The position numbers and the translations under genes were made by a program. From positions 86,290-150,289 of the forward strand of contig QZCP01000042.1 of NCBI GenBank assembly GCA_003956705.1: a stretch of 64,000 nt of DNA, in the 5' to 3' direction. Below, piece after piece: positions 33,136 to 45,221 of the stretch (position 1 is the stretch's first letter; each line of letters opens with the position of its first letter). Under the pieces are notes generated by a model. It saw nothing but the letters and a program-made list of their open reading frames with translations. It was not told the origin of the DNA and did not search any database. This DNA comes from Brevipalpus yothersi. Lineage: Eukaryota; Arthropoda; Arachnida; Trombidiformes; Tenuipalpidae.

Positions 33136-33966
33136 ATTAGGCAAAGTAAATGCACAATATAAAGAGAGTTGGTATTCATGCTTCAACGAAAAATGATCAG
33201 CTAGAAACTTCTTCTCTGCTGTGAAAGCTAGAGTTACAATCTCTCTTTTCTAAGCTAAACAAAAATTTTAGCCTCTTTTTTGATCAAAATTCTGAATAAA
33301 CTGAAGCTCGAATCTTTGAGTTCAACTCTGAATTGCCATTCCATCATCGGTAGCTGTTCAGTAATCACTGATTTTCACTTTTCACCCCCAACAATCAAGA
33401 TCTTTCTGGTTCTCCTGGAATTGAATTTTTGTGCTTCCTGCAAAATATTGGAAAAATCTAGCAATGCTTCAATCGGATAAATATTGTGGCGCTTGATTTA
33501 TGTCACAGTAGCAGCAAATTATTGCTTTTATTAATCTATTATCGCGCTGATTGCCAATATTGATATTACTTAAAAATTGTTTCAATACATGCTCATGAAG
33601 ATGAATTCCAATGAAGTTGTCTCAAAGGCTGATGGCTGAAAACAACTGATGAATAGTGGATATATTCCTCGGAAATTGTAGCATTCAGCTCATAATAGGA
33701 CATTAGAAGAAGAAGAGAGCTCAGATGATTCTCGAAAAGCACCACAATTATATTTTTTGTATAGTGCCTGTGTACTGAAAAATTCACCAAGCATTCAGAA
33801 TACTGCCATCTTGATGAAAAATTGTTTGCAAATTTGCAAAGCTATCACAGGTGTCTTCATGAGACGAGTTAATCGTGAGAATGAACCAAAATACACCATA
33901 CTGCAAGAACTTGTATTCACATGGGTATTGAAATTATAGAGGGTCCTCATAACGGGCTACTGTCGA
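33136..33966. other. Intergenic, no gene recognised
   Basis: No supportable feature. Confidence 0.45.
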
Positions 33967-35084
33967 TTAGGACATCATTTGGGGAGCATAATAGTTATTA
34001 TTATTATTAACATTATTATAGCTACTCATGCTTGCTTGTTTCCTGCAATCTAGCCTCTTTTGCTCATTCAGAATAATATCTAATATCCAGTCCTTGTAAG
34101 CTGTCAGATTGATGAATCCACTAAATTGTCTGTTAATGGAGCATCCAAAATTCAATCAATTAATCACTTCTGATCATTTGGAATAAATATTTTGACACAC
34201 AATCGAACTACTTACGCACAATTATCATCACCATACGAAGTCACTCCGACCAGCTCATCAATCAGTGTAATCTTATTCCTAATCACTGCTGGACCACCCG
34301 AATCACCATGACACACATTGGATTCATTAGCACTCACAGCATTGTACATCAATTCACACTCATTTGGACAGCTGACAATAAATTGACTGAGTTCACCGTA
34401 ATGCAAATCGTTGAATTGACTTGACTGATCTTGTCCATCACTTTTACCCCATCCAGCGACCACAATATTCTCTGTCCAGTTGACTTTATCAGCAATGCGA
34501 ATTGATTGAAAATATTCTGGTGGTTTGTTCAGTGGAATGGGATCACCCAATTTGAGTAGAGCCAAATCTGTTGCCCAACTGATTTTACTTGGATCCACTG
34601 GTGGACAGAATATTTTTTTCGGTGTGTATCGCTTGAATTCTTTGTTTGAAGCCATCTTGCGAATATCATTATCATATTTGGGAAGAATCTCTATTCGCCA
34701 ATCTGGTGGATAACCGGAACCATTCCTCATTACCACATGTTTCGCTGTGATCACCCATTTTTCACCCAAAATTGATCCAGCACCAAAGTTGAATGAAGCC
34801 TTCAATTTTTTAACTTTATTAGATTTCTTCTAATAAGTGGAGATGGTATTTTTTAGCTGAAGATAGCAAATTTTCATCTTAATATTTACCCCTTCATTTG
34901 AATCAGAATTTTCGGGCGGTATAGCAAGTATGGCAACAATGTATGGATGCTCAAACTTGGTAGCATTCCTACCATTGATGATACGAAATTGTTTGTCTTT
35001 GCTTTTCTTGTTGTTATCGATTGTATGCAAATTAGGTAGCAGTAGCATGAAGTAGATTATCGTTGAACTGATATTCATCACCAT
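33967..35084 (-). CDS. Secreted S1 serine protease, intact triad
   Basis: Exons 35084-34890, 34799-34216 and 34129-33967 join in frame to 313 residues. Signal peptide at 1-20, then an activation junction FR-IINGRNA typical of trypsin-like zymogens. The triad is complete: His86 in VITAKHVV, Asp143 in ATDLALLKL and Ser232 in CHGDSGGPAV. The residue six before the serine, which sets trypsin specificity, is Asn rather than Asp. The Cys42-Cys58 bridge found in most family members is absent. The terminal helix is NLTAYKDWILDIIL, followed by a short Asn-rich tail (NVNNNNNYY). Its exon phases match the cluster at 50-56 kb, so it is an outlying member of that family. The exon 2 acceptor (TTGAAG) is weak. 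Confidence 0.85.
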
Positions 35085-37400
35085 CGACTTGATAATGATC
35101 TATATTCTAAGGTTCAAAACAAAGATTGTTACACCAGAAAAGCTCATTTTCTGCTACTCATGTCAGGATCTCATCATCTAGATTTCAGCAAATGTTTCGC
35201 GTTCGCAAGAGAAATTCAATCAATCAATCAATTCAGCGATATGAACGATGAATTTCTCAATTTTGGAATTCAATATTCCTTGATTGGAAGACTTTGGAAA
35301 CTCCAATATTCACTTTATATTCGAAAACTACAAGAATTATTTCATTTAGGCGATGGAAATCACAAGAACCCTTGTGTAGATGTTTGTAGTGGTCATCTTA
35401 CTCTGGAATAGATTTAATATGAGTGGAAATACCTTTAGATTTTGAACATTTCCATGAATTTCATTAGAATATGATATAATAATGAGCCAAACTGAGGCGA
35501 CAATAAAATTTACATGAAGAATTGGAGTTATTGAGCTTCAGAAGACTCGTCTGAGCTGATAATGATCAAGAACCGGATAACAACAACAGTTTAGCTTAAT
35601 CAGAAAAAAAATTCTCAGGGAATAAAATGATAGGATTATTGATATAGCGATTGATTTTGTATGCTTGAATATTGATTTATGATCATCATAAATTGGGGAA
35701 TCTTCAATCATTGAAAATCCGGGATGATACTCAATAGACGAGCTTGAATAGACTAATGATTTCTGAGTATCACGATGCACGATTCTTGGAGATACCTTTA
35801 CATATCTTTACTGAATTCACAGTGGGAGGAATATGAATGAGCAAATATTGCAGATACCCTGATGAGTCGCGTATCAATAATCATCGTTAATGATGGACCT
35901 AGATTAATCTGTCAAGCAGTTTCCTAAAGAATCAACCCTTTATTCTTGAATGGTATTGATGTGCCTTCTATCAGATAGTGTGAAACCAATAAAATTTTGC
36001 TCTCAACTTGAAATATTTGATAATCATGAATCATAATAATGAATTCTGGGAAGATGATCCAGAATACGATAGCTTTAAATGCCCTAAAATCGCGTCGATG
36101 AATTAATTCGAACAAATCAGGGTGAAATGCTTTTTATATCGTTTCTTCTAGTTCTTACTTTTTTGGCACTTTTATTCTTCTAATTCTCCTTCAATTACAA
36201 TTGAGCCAATTTTCTGTTCTACGTGTAAATATGTAAACTATGGAAACAGCGGCACATTGAAGTGAGATCGACAAGTTTGGATTCTTTCTCTTCTCTTCCT
36301 TTTGCTCAGGATACACTAATTGATGAGTGGTAAGCCTAATGTAGGAATTTTTCCTCCATATCATTGCTAGTCAACCAGCTTTTTTGGTAAACAATCAGCC
36401 TATTATGATTTCGGTGCATAATAAATACTAACACACATAACCAATGACCAATGACCACGAATTCAGATGGGAACACTAACACGAACTAGATATGTCAATC
36501 CAAGAATATTTCCTAGAAAATGTTGCAAAGTTTTTCTGTCAGTATAAAAAACCTCTTCTCAAATGATCGAAGGAAAGTCCCTCAACATATAAGATACAGC
36601 TTTCCTGAAGTGTCTCATCGCTTGTTAAACGATCGAGAGCAATTACTTTTTCCTGTCTGCTGCTATCCACGAAACTGGACTTCTTTTCGAGAATTGATCT
36701 GGGAAACATGTCACGACGACTTGTTCCTAATCGGCTATGCTTATTGGGAATCGAGGCTTATTCGACATCAGTTCGTGACGAGATACACAGATTATTTTTC
36801 TCCACATCGTCAAACAGTGACTGTCTTTTGAGAATAAATTGGATACTACCTCCGATTGAGCTTGGATTAATACTGGAGGTATCGAAACTTGGCTCTGATT
36901 TGTCTCGAAAACTTCCGATGAATAAGGAGTTTAATACGATTCAACATATCAATCAGCTTGAATAAACGTCTTTTAACTATTCTGGGCTTTTCATCTTGCT
37001 GGGGAATAAAATCAGGAAATCAGGGAATAATGATTCGAGAGAACCACTGGTATATAGACGTGATATTATTATTTAATATCAAGCAATGATGGAGAAATTT
37101 CGATGCAATCCACTAGTGATGTAAAATTCCTCTAATTGAACATTTTTTGCAATCAAAAATTCGATTCTCGAAGTATATATACAGGGTGTTTCAGAGTGAT
37201 ATGGCTAGTTTGAAATGCTTGAAACTCAAGATCCCTTCGGAGAATTCTCAAAATTCTTTCGATACCATACAGTAAAAATGTGTAAGTTCTGTTTGCCATA
37301 AGTTTCGAAGGAGTCCAATGAATTTTCAGGATAACAGGGTCCAAAGTGGAAATTCAGGAAATCTTGGCTGGGAGGTAGAATTTTGACAGTGATGACATTT
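35085..37400. other. Intergenic, no gene recognised
   Basis: No ORF with a motif. ACAGGGTGTTTC at about 37182-37193 resembles arthropod transposable-element termini, but no partner end was found. Confidence 0.45.
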
Positions 37401-37579
37401 TTGAATTCCTAATAAAAATTACATCTTATGGAGTCGGTCCAAGATCGATAAGATAAGAGATGAGAAAGCGCAAAATCAAACTCAATCACTCTTCACTTAA
37501 CTCGAGGACTCCTCAGCACCACCTGAGAGATGGGAATAGCTTCAAAAGAATAGTAGTCAAAACGGCTCTAGCTCGGATT

Positions 37580-37865
37580 TTTCTGTAACCTATTTTTTCT
37601 TATCTATTTTTCGATAAGAAACGCTATGGTGCTACTTTCAACCCTGTAAAAAGTTTCGTTCTCGAGATATGAGTGCTGACGTTCTGAAGCTTGATTTGGC
37701 CAGGAAAAATCTCGAACTCATCGGATCAACTCGAGACTTAGTTTTCTCGGAAGCAAATGCTTCGATTAACTCGTTGATTTTAATGATGATAAGATAAAAT
37801 CCTGAATCAATTGAAAAATCCAGGAAAATCATATTTTTGCTCAAAATGTCATATCTCTGGAAACA
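37580..37865 (+). repeat. Dispersed repeat, third copy
   Basis: Shares with 46405-46660 and the inverse of 47365-47620 the sequence order CTTATCTATT, then GAGATATGAGTGCT(G/A)ACGTTCT, then GATAAGATAAAAT. Diverged but clearly related. Confidence 0.6.
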
Positions 37866-38593
37866 GCTCTGAACACATCACCAAAGTGACATTCTAGATT
37901 TTTCATCATGAGCATATGATGCTGATGATGTGAGTTTCTCCTAATGAAAAATCCATGCTCTCGCTCAAAGGCTCGTAACTTGCAATCACCAATGAATTTT
38001 ATTGAATCCTGGCGAAACGTTTGGTCATCGATGTTCCCTTGCTTATCCATCTCATAAACGGTTCGGAAGAATGACTGTTGTGATTTTCTTCTGCTGTTGA
38101 TCAAGATCGAGTCCATAAATTTAACGGCGGAATAGATCTGCTTATTCTCTCTCGAATCTTGACAGGTGAAGTCCCAAGACAGATACACACCATGATGAAG
38201 AGAATATTTGGATGGAGCTGGTATGTTACACTCAATCCTAATGTTTTTAGCAAAACTTCGTAACGTTGCCTCACCGTTTTCTTCAAAATGCCCCCGATTG
38301 ATTTCTCCAAGAAGTGCACAAAATTGTAAAAAATTCAAGTCAATTGGATTAATATTTCTACCAGTCCTGATCACGAATGTGATGTTGCCGGCGAGAGCAA
38401 GAAGCACACGATCCTGGTCATCTCTTACTAGTTCTCTGAGATATCGTTTACCTCCACCAAGAAAACAGCTCATCAGATTGGACATCTGATGAGATTGGAG
38501 CCTATTCAGTCTCAGAAGAAAATCATTTCCACCATATCGGTGTGATTGATTGGTGGTTGTTTGACCAGTGGTATGATCTACATCGTTTGCCAT
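37841..38593 (-). CDS. Unrecognised 250-aa ORF, downstream member of overlapping pair
   Basis: An open frame of 250 residues with normal coding-like composition. It reads as a folded protein: repeated Leu/Arg helices (DFLLRLNRLQSHQMSNLMSC), a segment VRDDQDRVLLALAGNITFVI, and a C-terminal part with several His residues. No domain recognised. Its ATG lies inside the last codons of the upstream frame (38578-38847), with a 16-base overlap in another frame. That arrangement is unusual for host genes but common in viruses and retroelements; alternatively the two frames are exons or a frameshifted single gene. The 3' end runs into a dispersed repeat. Confidence 0.4.
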   Translation of the reverse strand: MANDVDHTTGQTTTNQSHRYGGNDFLLRLNRLQSHQMSNLMSCFLGGGKRYLRELVRDDQDRVLLALAGNITFVIRTGRNINPIDLNFLQFCALLGEINRGHFEENGEATLRSFAKNIRIECNIPAPSKYSLHHGVYLSWDFTCQDSRENKQIYSAVKFMDSILINSRRKSQQSFFRTVYEMDKQGNIDDQTFRQDSIKFIGDCKLRAFEREHGFFIRRNSHHQHHMLMMKNLECHFGDVFRAVSRDMTF

Positions 38594-38847
38594 GGTTTGA
38601 TTGACGATCGATGTTCATCACTTGCACTGAGCCCAAAATATCGGTCGACTTTCTCATTCAAATCAGATCCATTAGGTAAAACGGTTACTGGTATTTCCTG
38701 GCTGTCTTCAACCTCCAAAACATCCGATATTTTCTCGAGGACTCTATCTTTACCATTCTTGTATTGTGTCCATGCCATCGTAACGAGCCGGATTATCTCC
38801 TCCCCATAAACGTTTGTCGATACACAAACATCAGAATGAAAATTCAT
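38578..38847 (-). CDS. Unrecognised 89-aa ORF, upstream member of overlapping pair
   Basis: Acidic open frame of 89 residues (KISDVLEVEDSQEIPVTVL). Its stop lies within the start region of the 250-aa frame. No signal peptide or domain. A −1 type joining of the two frames would give one ~335-residue protein, but no frameshift signal is evident. Confidence 0.3.
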   Translation of the reverse strand: MNFHSDVCVSTNVYGEEIIRLVTMAWTQYKNGKDRVLEKISDVLEVEDSQEIPVTVLPNGSDLNEKVDRYFGLSASDEHRSSIKPWQTM

Positions 38848-39762
38848 GAGCTAAATGGCGGAAGCTAGGATGATCAACCGTTAAACACTGACAATCTCAA
38901 TAACCATCACAACTCGCTTACCGTTTATTCATCGGAAGCCAAACACTACCGTGCTCATTAAAAAAATCACTGAATCTCAAGTGCATCTTGAACAATTGAA
39001 ACGGTTTTCTAAACTTGAAATGCTCAACCCACTTCCACTCAATGGAAAACAACCACAAATGACCAGTTGATGCATGAAAACAGTCAAAGAATTGTTACTT
39101 TTCTCGCCTTTATCAGTTAAACAAGCCACTCTTACCGATTGAATTATTGGTCAGTGTTTAATCGCTACATTGATATGACCGGTTGATAAGTGCGACTTTT
39201 TATTTGATGCACTCTCTAACTAAATGGCATCTCACATTTAAGTCGTATGCTCTTATTCACTGAAGTTATTCGCGACTTTATTTGGAAGCAGTGTTTCACC
39301 CATGAGTTTGCCTTATAAACCGGGAAATACGGTACATGTATACATGTATATTTAGGATGTTCATATCTGTGTGATTCTACATCCGACATCAATTCGTTCA
39401 AGCCAGAGAAACTAAGATATGATTGAATCATGTGCAGAAGCAGGGATTCTTTTTCCATTTCCCGATTGAGTTATGTTTTGTTATCTATTCAGCGCGTACA
39501 TATTTACATGTATTGCTACATCTCATTTTTTGGCCTCATCCTGGTCGTCCTCGCCTCCACTTGAGACAGTTTCTACAGTGGTTGTCCTTGCCTTCACTTG
39601 AGACAGTTTCTACAGTGGTTATCCTTGCCTCCACCCTTCCATCTACCGATAGCGCATCTTACAAACCCTCTCATAAGCAGTCATTTGCTCAGAAGGTCTT
39701 TCCCCTTTCTGGAAGCCTCAGCTGTCTCCAGCTCTTGGCCTTTCGTGGCCTGGATGTATGCT
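38848..39762. other. Intergenic with a short tandem duplication
   Basis: Two copies of a 37 bp unit (CACTTGAGACAGTTTCTACA and onward) lie at about 39558-39631. Otherwise nothing seen. Confidence 0.55.
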
Positions 39763-40071
39763 TCATCTCTTTTCTTCGAGGCCTCCTCTCTCTTTTCCTC
39801 TGATTTCTCTCTCTCTCTCGCCTGCAACCCGAAGGTCAGCCTTTCCCTGATGTAAAGCTAGGCTCATATTCCAGGACCTGACACTCTTCCTATCAATTTT
39901 TCCTGGCTGCTTATCTTTCTGACGCTCTTTGACTGGATTCACTGCTCCCTCCGGCAAACTTCCCATCAATCTTCTATAATAGGCCTCTCTCTTTGCTTTC
40001 TTCTTCCAGTTACGTGATCTTTTTGAATCGTTTCCAGACGTTGACTGACTTGGGCCTGGTTGAGGACCCAT
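39763..40071 (-). CDS. Unrecognised basic 102-aa ORF, possibly a retroelement fragment
   Basis: Begins MGPQPGPSQSTSGNDSKRSR and is very rich in Lys, Arg and Glu (NWKKKAKREAYYRRLMG). The opening resembles in style the MEPQPSTSRAG start of the retroelement ORF ending at 61257, which raises the possibility of a truncated retroelement or gag-like ORF. No zinc knuckle or enzyme domain. It lies between repeats and has no partner exon. Low confidence that it is a working gene. Confidence 0.3.
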   Translation of the reverse strand: MGPQPGPSQSTSGNDSKRSRNWKKKAKREAYYRRLMGSLPEGAVNPVKERQKDKQPGKIDRKSVRSWNMSLALHQGKADLRVAGEREREIRGKERGGLEEKR

Positions 40072-40295
40072 CTAGCAAGATAACTGATTTCGAATTTACA
40101 ATGCAACTGATTTTCCCCACCGAATGAAAGGATTATTATTAATAGTTAGATTTTTTTCATATTCAAGCTGACAGAAGAAACGAATGGGATCTATGCTATT
40201 CATTCATTTTACTCGATTGGTCTTGATACTATGACACCCTAATCATTGGAACTTTCAAAACTTGCATCAAGATTTTTGGGACAAAACATGGAAAC

Positions 40296-41010
40296 CCATT
40301 TTTGACCAACTTCTCACAATATTTTGGGTATGAGACATACATCATTTTATCACATTTTTGAAAACAATCTCAGGGGCACCAAGATTATTCAGGGCTCATG
40401 ACATTTTTCTCAGCTTCAGCCACTTTTTGCTCCAACCGACGAATGAATCATACCTTATCTTATCAGATTTTTGATGTGTGATAGGAAAATGATATCAAGT
40501 TCTAATTTTTATGTTTTATCTCCAAGATATAGCATGAAAATCCATTTTTGACCGAATTTTTCCAATATCTTGAGTATGAGTCATACATAATCTTATCACA
40601 TTTTTGATAACAATCCCAGGTTTCCAACATTATTCGGGGCTCATGATGCTTCCTCCAGGATCAGTACCTTTTCATCGAAATTGATGTATGAATCATATCT
40701 TATCTTATGAGATTTTTGATTACTGAAAAAAAATGCTACCAGTTTTCAGATTGGATGTTTTTTCAAGATATACCATAAAAAACTGTTTTTGACCAATTTT
40801 TCTCAAAAATCTGGGTATGAGTCATGTGTCTGCTTATCACACTTTTTGTGAGTGATAAGAAAATGTTATCATATAGAAGATAGATCTGGTTCTCGAGATA
40901 GAGCGTAAATACTGGATTTCAATTATCTTCCAGCAACATTGGGAGGATGAGTCATACCTTATCCAATCACACATTTGATGAGAAAATCTATGATATCATT
41001 TTTATCTCGA
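40296..41010 (+). repeat. Degenerate ~243 bp tandem repeat
   Basis: At least three units. The anchor (C)CATTTTTGACC begins at 40296 and 40542 and as CTGTTTTTGACC at 40783, giving spacings of 246 and 241. Each unit also contains a TATGAGTCATA-like palindrome and CTTATCACA(T/C)TTTTG. No ORF spans it. Confidence 0.7.
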
Positions 41011-42434
41011 TATGATGAACTTTTCCCGGAAATGAGAAAATGGTCATATCTCTGGAGTTATGAGTCATGTATAATTATCAATCTGATTTTTGGTCTTATC
41101 ACACCTGATAACACCTGATAAGAGAGTTTCATCAGAATCTGAGAGGGGGCACTTTTCCCATAGAGGATGGGTATTGTCCTTTCACTTGTTCCTTGTTTGG
41201 CACAGTAATTGGATTCAGATCTCACCAGAGCTCTGAGTTGAGTAGTGATTTGCAATCTGCTCCTATTTGCTTTGTCTTGATGCAACGATATTCGATCTTA
41301 ATTTGATATGACTAGTGATTGGGGCACTTCGGTGAGTTTTTCTTGGCCGTAATCGCAATCAGAAATGGTCATTCCCGTGAAATATTGATGAAGAGATACA
41401 GATAAGAGATCCCAGTTAAGTCGAAGAGGTTGATTTGAGAGCATTTTGAGGGAAAACTCGCAGATTGCAGATCCCTCAAAAGAAATATACAATGAACTTG
41501 TTAGAATTTTTTCATTCAACATCTCTATCACATATAGATAGATTATCATGTAAATCTCCCTCCTCAAGATGTGCACCAATACTAAAGCTCATCAAGTTAC
41601 CGATAGAGTCCTGCTCCATCCATACTGATCGCTGTTCATGTTTTCTGTCTCCATCATGTGAGAAGCCTTCTTTCTGTTGGTAGGAAGGTTAATCATGCAT
41701 TTTCACAATGAACTCAACATTTGGGGAAGGCAACATCTACTGTTCAATGACGATTCAGAACTCCACACCAAAATCTGGACCATAAGCTGGAGGTACGATC
41801 ATCACAATGAAGGGCAAGAACCTCGATTTCAAAAATTCCGACTCTAGAATCAATATCACTATAGCTGGTATCGAGTGTGATGTACGTGAAAGTTCATCGA
41901 CAAAAGGAACTCGAAAATCAAAAACATTGGACAAAATTTGGACATCAGGTCATCTTATACCATTCATTTGGATGGATCATCAAGTATCATCATGTTATTG
42001 TTATCAGCAATGAAATTGCTGATTGTGCTCTGGTGTCAATTTCGAGACTTATTTATGAGAGATTGTGCCAGGTTCCATCCTAGTTCAGATCGATGATGAT
42101 AACCTTTCAAAGAATTCCTGGTTCGAGTATAGGCCAAATCCAGGAAAACCCCTCAAAAATCTCTAGTGGAAGGTGTCATTCTATCATCTGGTGATGGCTT
42201 CCGAAAGTGATTATTGTGGAATGATGCAATCTTAAAAAATCTGCCTCAAGACTTGATTGTATGGCAGTCAGTTGATGATTCATAGCGAGTCTCACATGAA
42301 ATCATTATTCCAAGGCTATGTTACGGCCTCACTCATTTCCTTCTTTTTGGAGCTTAGAGGAATCAGAGCTGATGAGAAATCTTGAGGAAAATATCTCCCT
42401 GGGTACTTTTATATTTTGATATAATTGAAACTAT
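41011..42434. other. Intergenic, no gene recognised
   Basis: Mixed AT-rich DNA up to the solo LTR. No coding signal found. Confidence 0.45.
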
Positions 42435-43546
42435 TGTCATAAGACATAAAACTTACCTTATGGCCAATATGGCCTACCTAATAATTGAAAACAATTAACT
42501 AAAAAACAAACAGTTTCACAGAAACTAAAACCCGAGAAGCACTAGACTACACCCAAAACCCAAAAGCACATTGCGGCATAGCAACAGCAAAAAGCGCAAG
42601 CAAGAGCGAGAGCGAGAGCGAGATGGAGAGAGAGAGAGAGGAGGATAATCATGATTCCCATGATGATGATGTAATCATCCTCATGGAAAAGGATGGCTGA
42701 GAGAAGGAGGAAGAGAAAGCCATTACCGCTCGCTAACGCTCGCGGTAATGGCTAGCATGATCAACACGTGATCAGTGGAAAGGAAGAGTGCCAAAGGGAA
42801 ATGCATAGCTTTGCTAATGCTTTCTAATTGACTTCGTCCGGTGTTCCATCACAACTAATCGAGGAAAAATCATAAGATCAACAGGATAGATAGATAATTA
42901 ACTAAAATGTTAGATGGTCACCCCCTTTTTATGATACCTCCTATGGATCGCCTTACACGGTCAATTATATCTCCCGCTTAGTCCCTAGCTTCCTCTCTGA
43001 GTAGTATAAAAGGCCGCACCATTCCCCGATTAAATCAGTCTTCAACTTGCCTTCCAAACAAAAAGGTAAGCTTGGGCTCCTCTCCTTGGCACCCCACTGT
43101 TGGAGTGCATTGGAGAGTACTTCTACCTACCCTAGGGACGGGTACCCCACTGTTGGAGTACGGTTCCGTACCCTTGCTGCCAGATTTTCCCATAGTATAC
43201 CCCTAAACCCTTCTCTATTAGCTTCTATCTCTTGAAGGGCAACTAGTTATGCTGCCCAACTTAGCTAAACCTTACTCCGATTCACTACTAGGATTAGCCT
43301 CCCCCTAGCTACCCATTAGTCTTTCCCTTTCTCTGGGCCTACACGGTTCTTCACCGGTAGAGACCCTAATTGTTATACCCTCATCTCCCTGGCCACTGGT
43401 AGAGTTACCTGAGGCCTTCCTTTCCGCTGATATTATGTTTTAAGCTTGACATTATTAAACTTTATCCGTTGTCCTATGCCAGAGGACCCCAGAAAATTCA
43501 TGTTATATTTTATTTCGTTTCACCCTTAATACCCTACCCTCTTACA
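42435..43546 (+). mobile_element. Solo LTR, 1,112 bp, with CTAT target duplication
   Basis: Starts TGTCATAAG and ends CTCTTACA, flanked on both sides by CTAT (42431-42434 and 43547-43550), the 4 bp duplication expected for Gypsy-type integrases. Inside are a TATA box at 43005-43013 and a splice donor (AAAAAGGTAAGC near 43063). No internal region is present, so recombination between two LTRs is the simplest origin. The ends resemble those of the 57353-58190 LTR, but the interior differs. Confidence 0.85.
43005..43013 (+). promoter_or_regulatory. LTR TATA box
   Basis: TATAAAAGG within the solo LTR, about 50 bp upstream of a consensus splice donor. Confidence 0.65.
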
Positions 43547-44819
43547 CTATTCATCAACTCATGAGGAAAAGTATTCTTCAAAAAAGTAGGATGGAGAAGC
43601 CCAAGTGAGATTTCCAAATCTGATTGAAAAAGGCGTATAACGAAACTATCGAAAACTGGAAGAATTCCCCATGTTTCTGAGGGTAGCTACATGCCCACAT
43701 ACATGCTTGAAGACGATGGAGGACTCATTCAATGAGAATTCAATATTCATAACTATCTAGCAATAGGTATTCACGGCGAATTGAAAATCTATCCTCAATC
43801 AATGGGGCATAGAAATCATCCCACCAACTTTCGTGTGAACGGAGGTCTAATGAAGACACAAAATTCAACATGTCTATCAACTCTCTGCCATCGTCAATAG
43901 CAAAAAATCAGGCCATGAGTGTAGAGTCGCTTTCTGCTCATGCTCGTCGAGTAGTCCTCGCACTGTGAATGATCATGCTCACATAGTCGCGACATCATAC
44001 CACGTTAGAAGTGGAGCAGCTGATCTTCTAAAAATCAGTAACAAAAATGAACACGAGTTGCGCAACAAGAGTGAGGAGGGAAAACTATTCGGAAAAATAT
44101 TCTTTGTATCAGAGTATAGATGAAATGGAAGCTGACTCCGCCTTACGACTGTCCCTCCGTTTTCAAAACTTTTGTTGAGGTTATGAATGGCATATCACAA
44201 TACCAAAGCTCTCGGAACAGAATGAAAATCGAATTTTTCTTTTCTGCTATCCTGAGGGAATGCAGCCAGCTATTCTTCCACCCTTGAGCCATAAGCTAAT
44301 ATCCATTCTGTTTCCATCGTCTGATCGGAAAGGTGGAGGTGATCTGTTTTTGTTTTCATGCCCTCTGAATTCAAATGTTAAAGGAGCAATTTTTATCGAG
44401 GAGCTTATCGAGACATTTGCAATCAAGACAGATCTTATGAAACGAGAGAAATGATCAGCAAATCTTGAGAGAATCAACCAGCTGAAGTCACACATTGATT
44501 GGTACATATTTCTCAGAAATTTGCATATCCCAATGCTGAAGCTTTTGCAACAACGTTTCAGTATCGAATTCTCCTTATCCGCTTCCTTGATGAAATGCAG
44601 GCAGCTTTTAACAGATTCAATGCTGATTTTATCAATCGTTCCACAGCAGTCAACTTAGGGAAGAAACTTCTACTCGTCAGTTTTTTTCAAAAATAATTAT
44701 CATGATCAGGAAAAAAGAAGGTGAAAGATTTCTCTCTCTCTCTCACTTGAAAGATTCAATTGGATTAAATACTCCCCCTCTGAGCTGAATTAAATCATTT
44801 CAAAATCTACGAATCTGGC
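43547..44819. other. Intergenic, no gene recognised
   Basis: No supportable ORF or repeat. Confidence 0.4.
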
Positions 44820-45140
44820 TAATTATTCATTGCTTCTGTTGAATCTATCCACCATAGACTTTCTCAGTGATTTTTGCAAAATTTATTTGCTCAGAGTCAA
44901 TCTGCTAGATAATTGTGAAGTTCGTTCCTGACCATCTCACATTTTGGAAGACATATTTAAACGTAAGCTTGTTGTTCAACAATAGGAATCTCGGAAATAT
45001 TAAATATCTAAAGCGCAAGTGGTTGATCAAAGATGACATCTCAATATCGGGAATGTCTGGTTGCTTCCCGAAACCTGAAAACATTGGAGAGTTTACTGAG
45101 AATCTTCTCAACGGGATTGATATGACGACGTCAGAAAATG
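44820..45140. repeat. Dispersed repeat copy 1
   Basis: Aligns in direct orientation with 46070-46340: AGTCAATCTGCT(A/T)GATA, GTTCAACAAT, GGAGATATTAAATA-like blocks in the same order with indels. Both copies flank the ion-channel fragment. Confidence 0.55.
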
Positions 45141-45221
45141 GATGATTTCCATTGGGTGAGTTGAATTGCCAATTTCACTCGATGTCTTCCATGGAGTTTG
45201 TGATTACTCAATTGTACTCAC

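Noticed and set aside
37182..37193. ACAGGGTGTTTC as a transposon terminus
   Set aside because: No matching inverted end or target duplication found nearby.
38208..38489. Plus-strand ORF opposite the 250-aa frame
   Set aside because: Shadow of the longer minus-strand frame, no motif.
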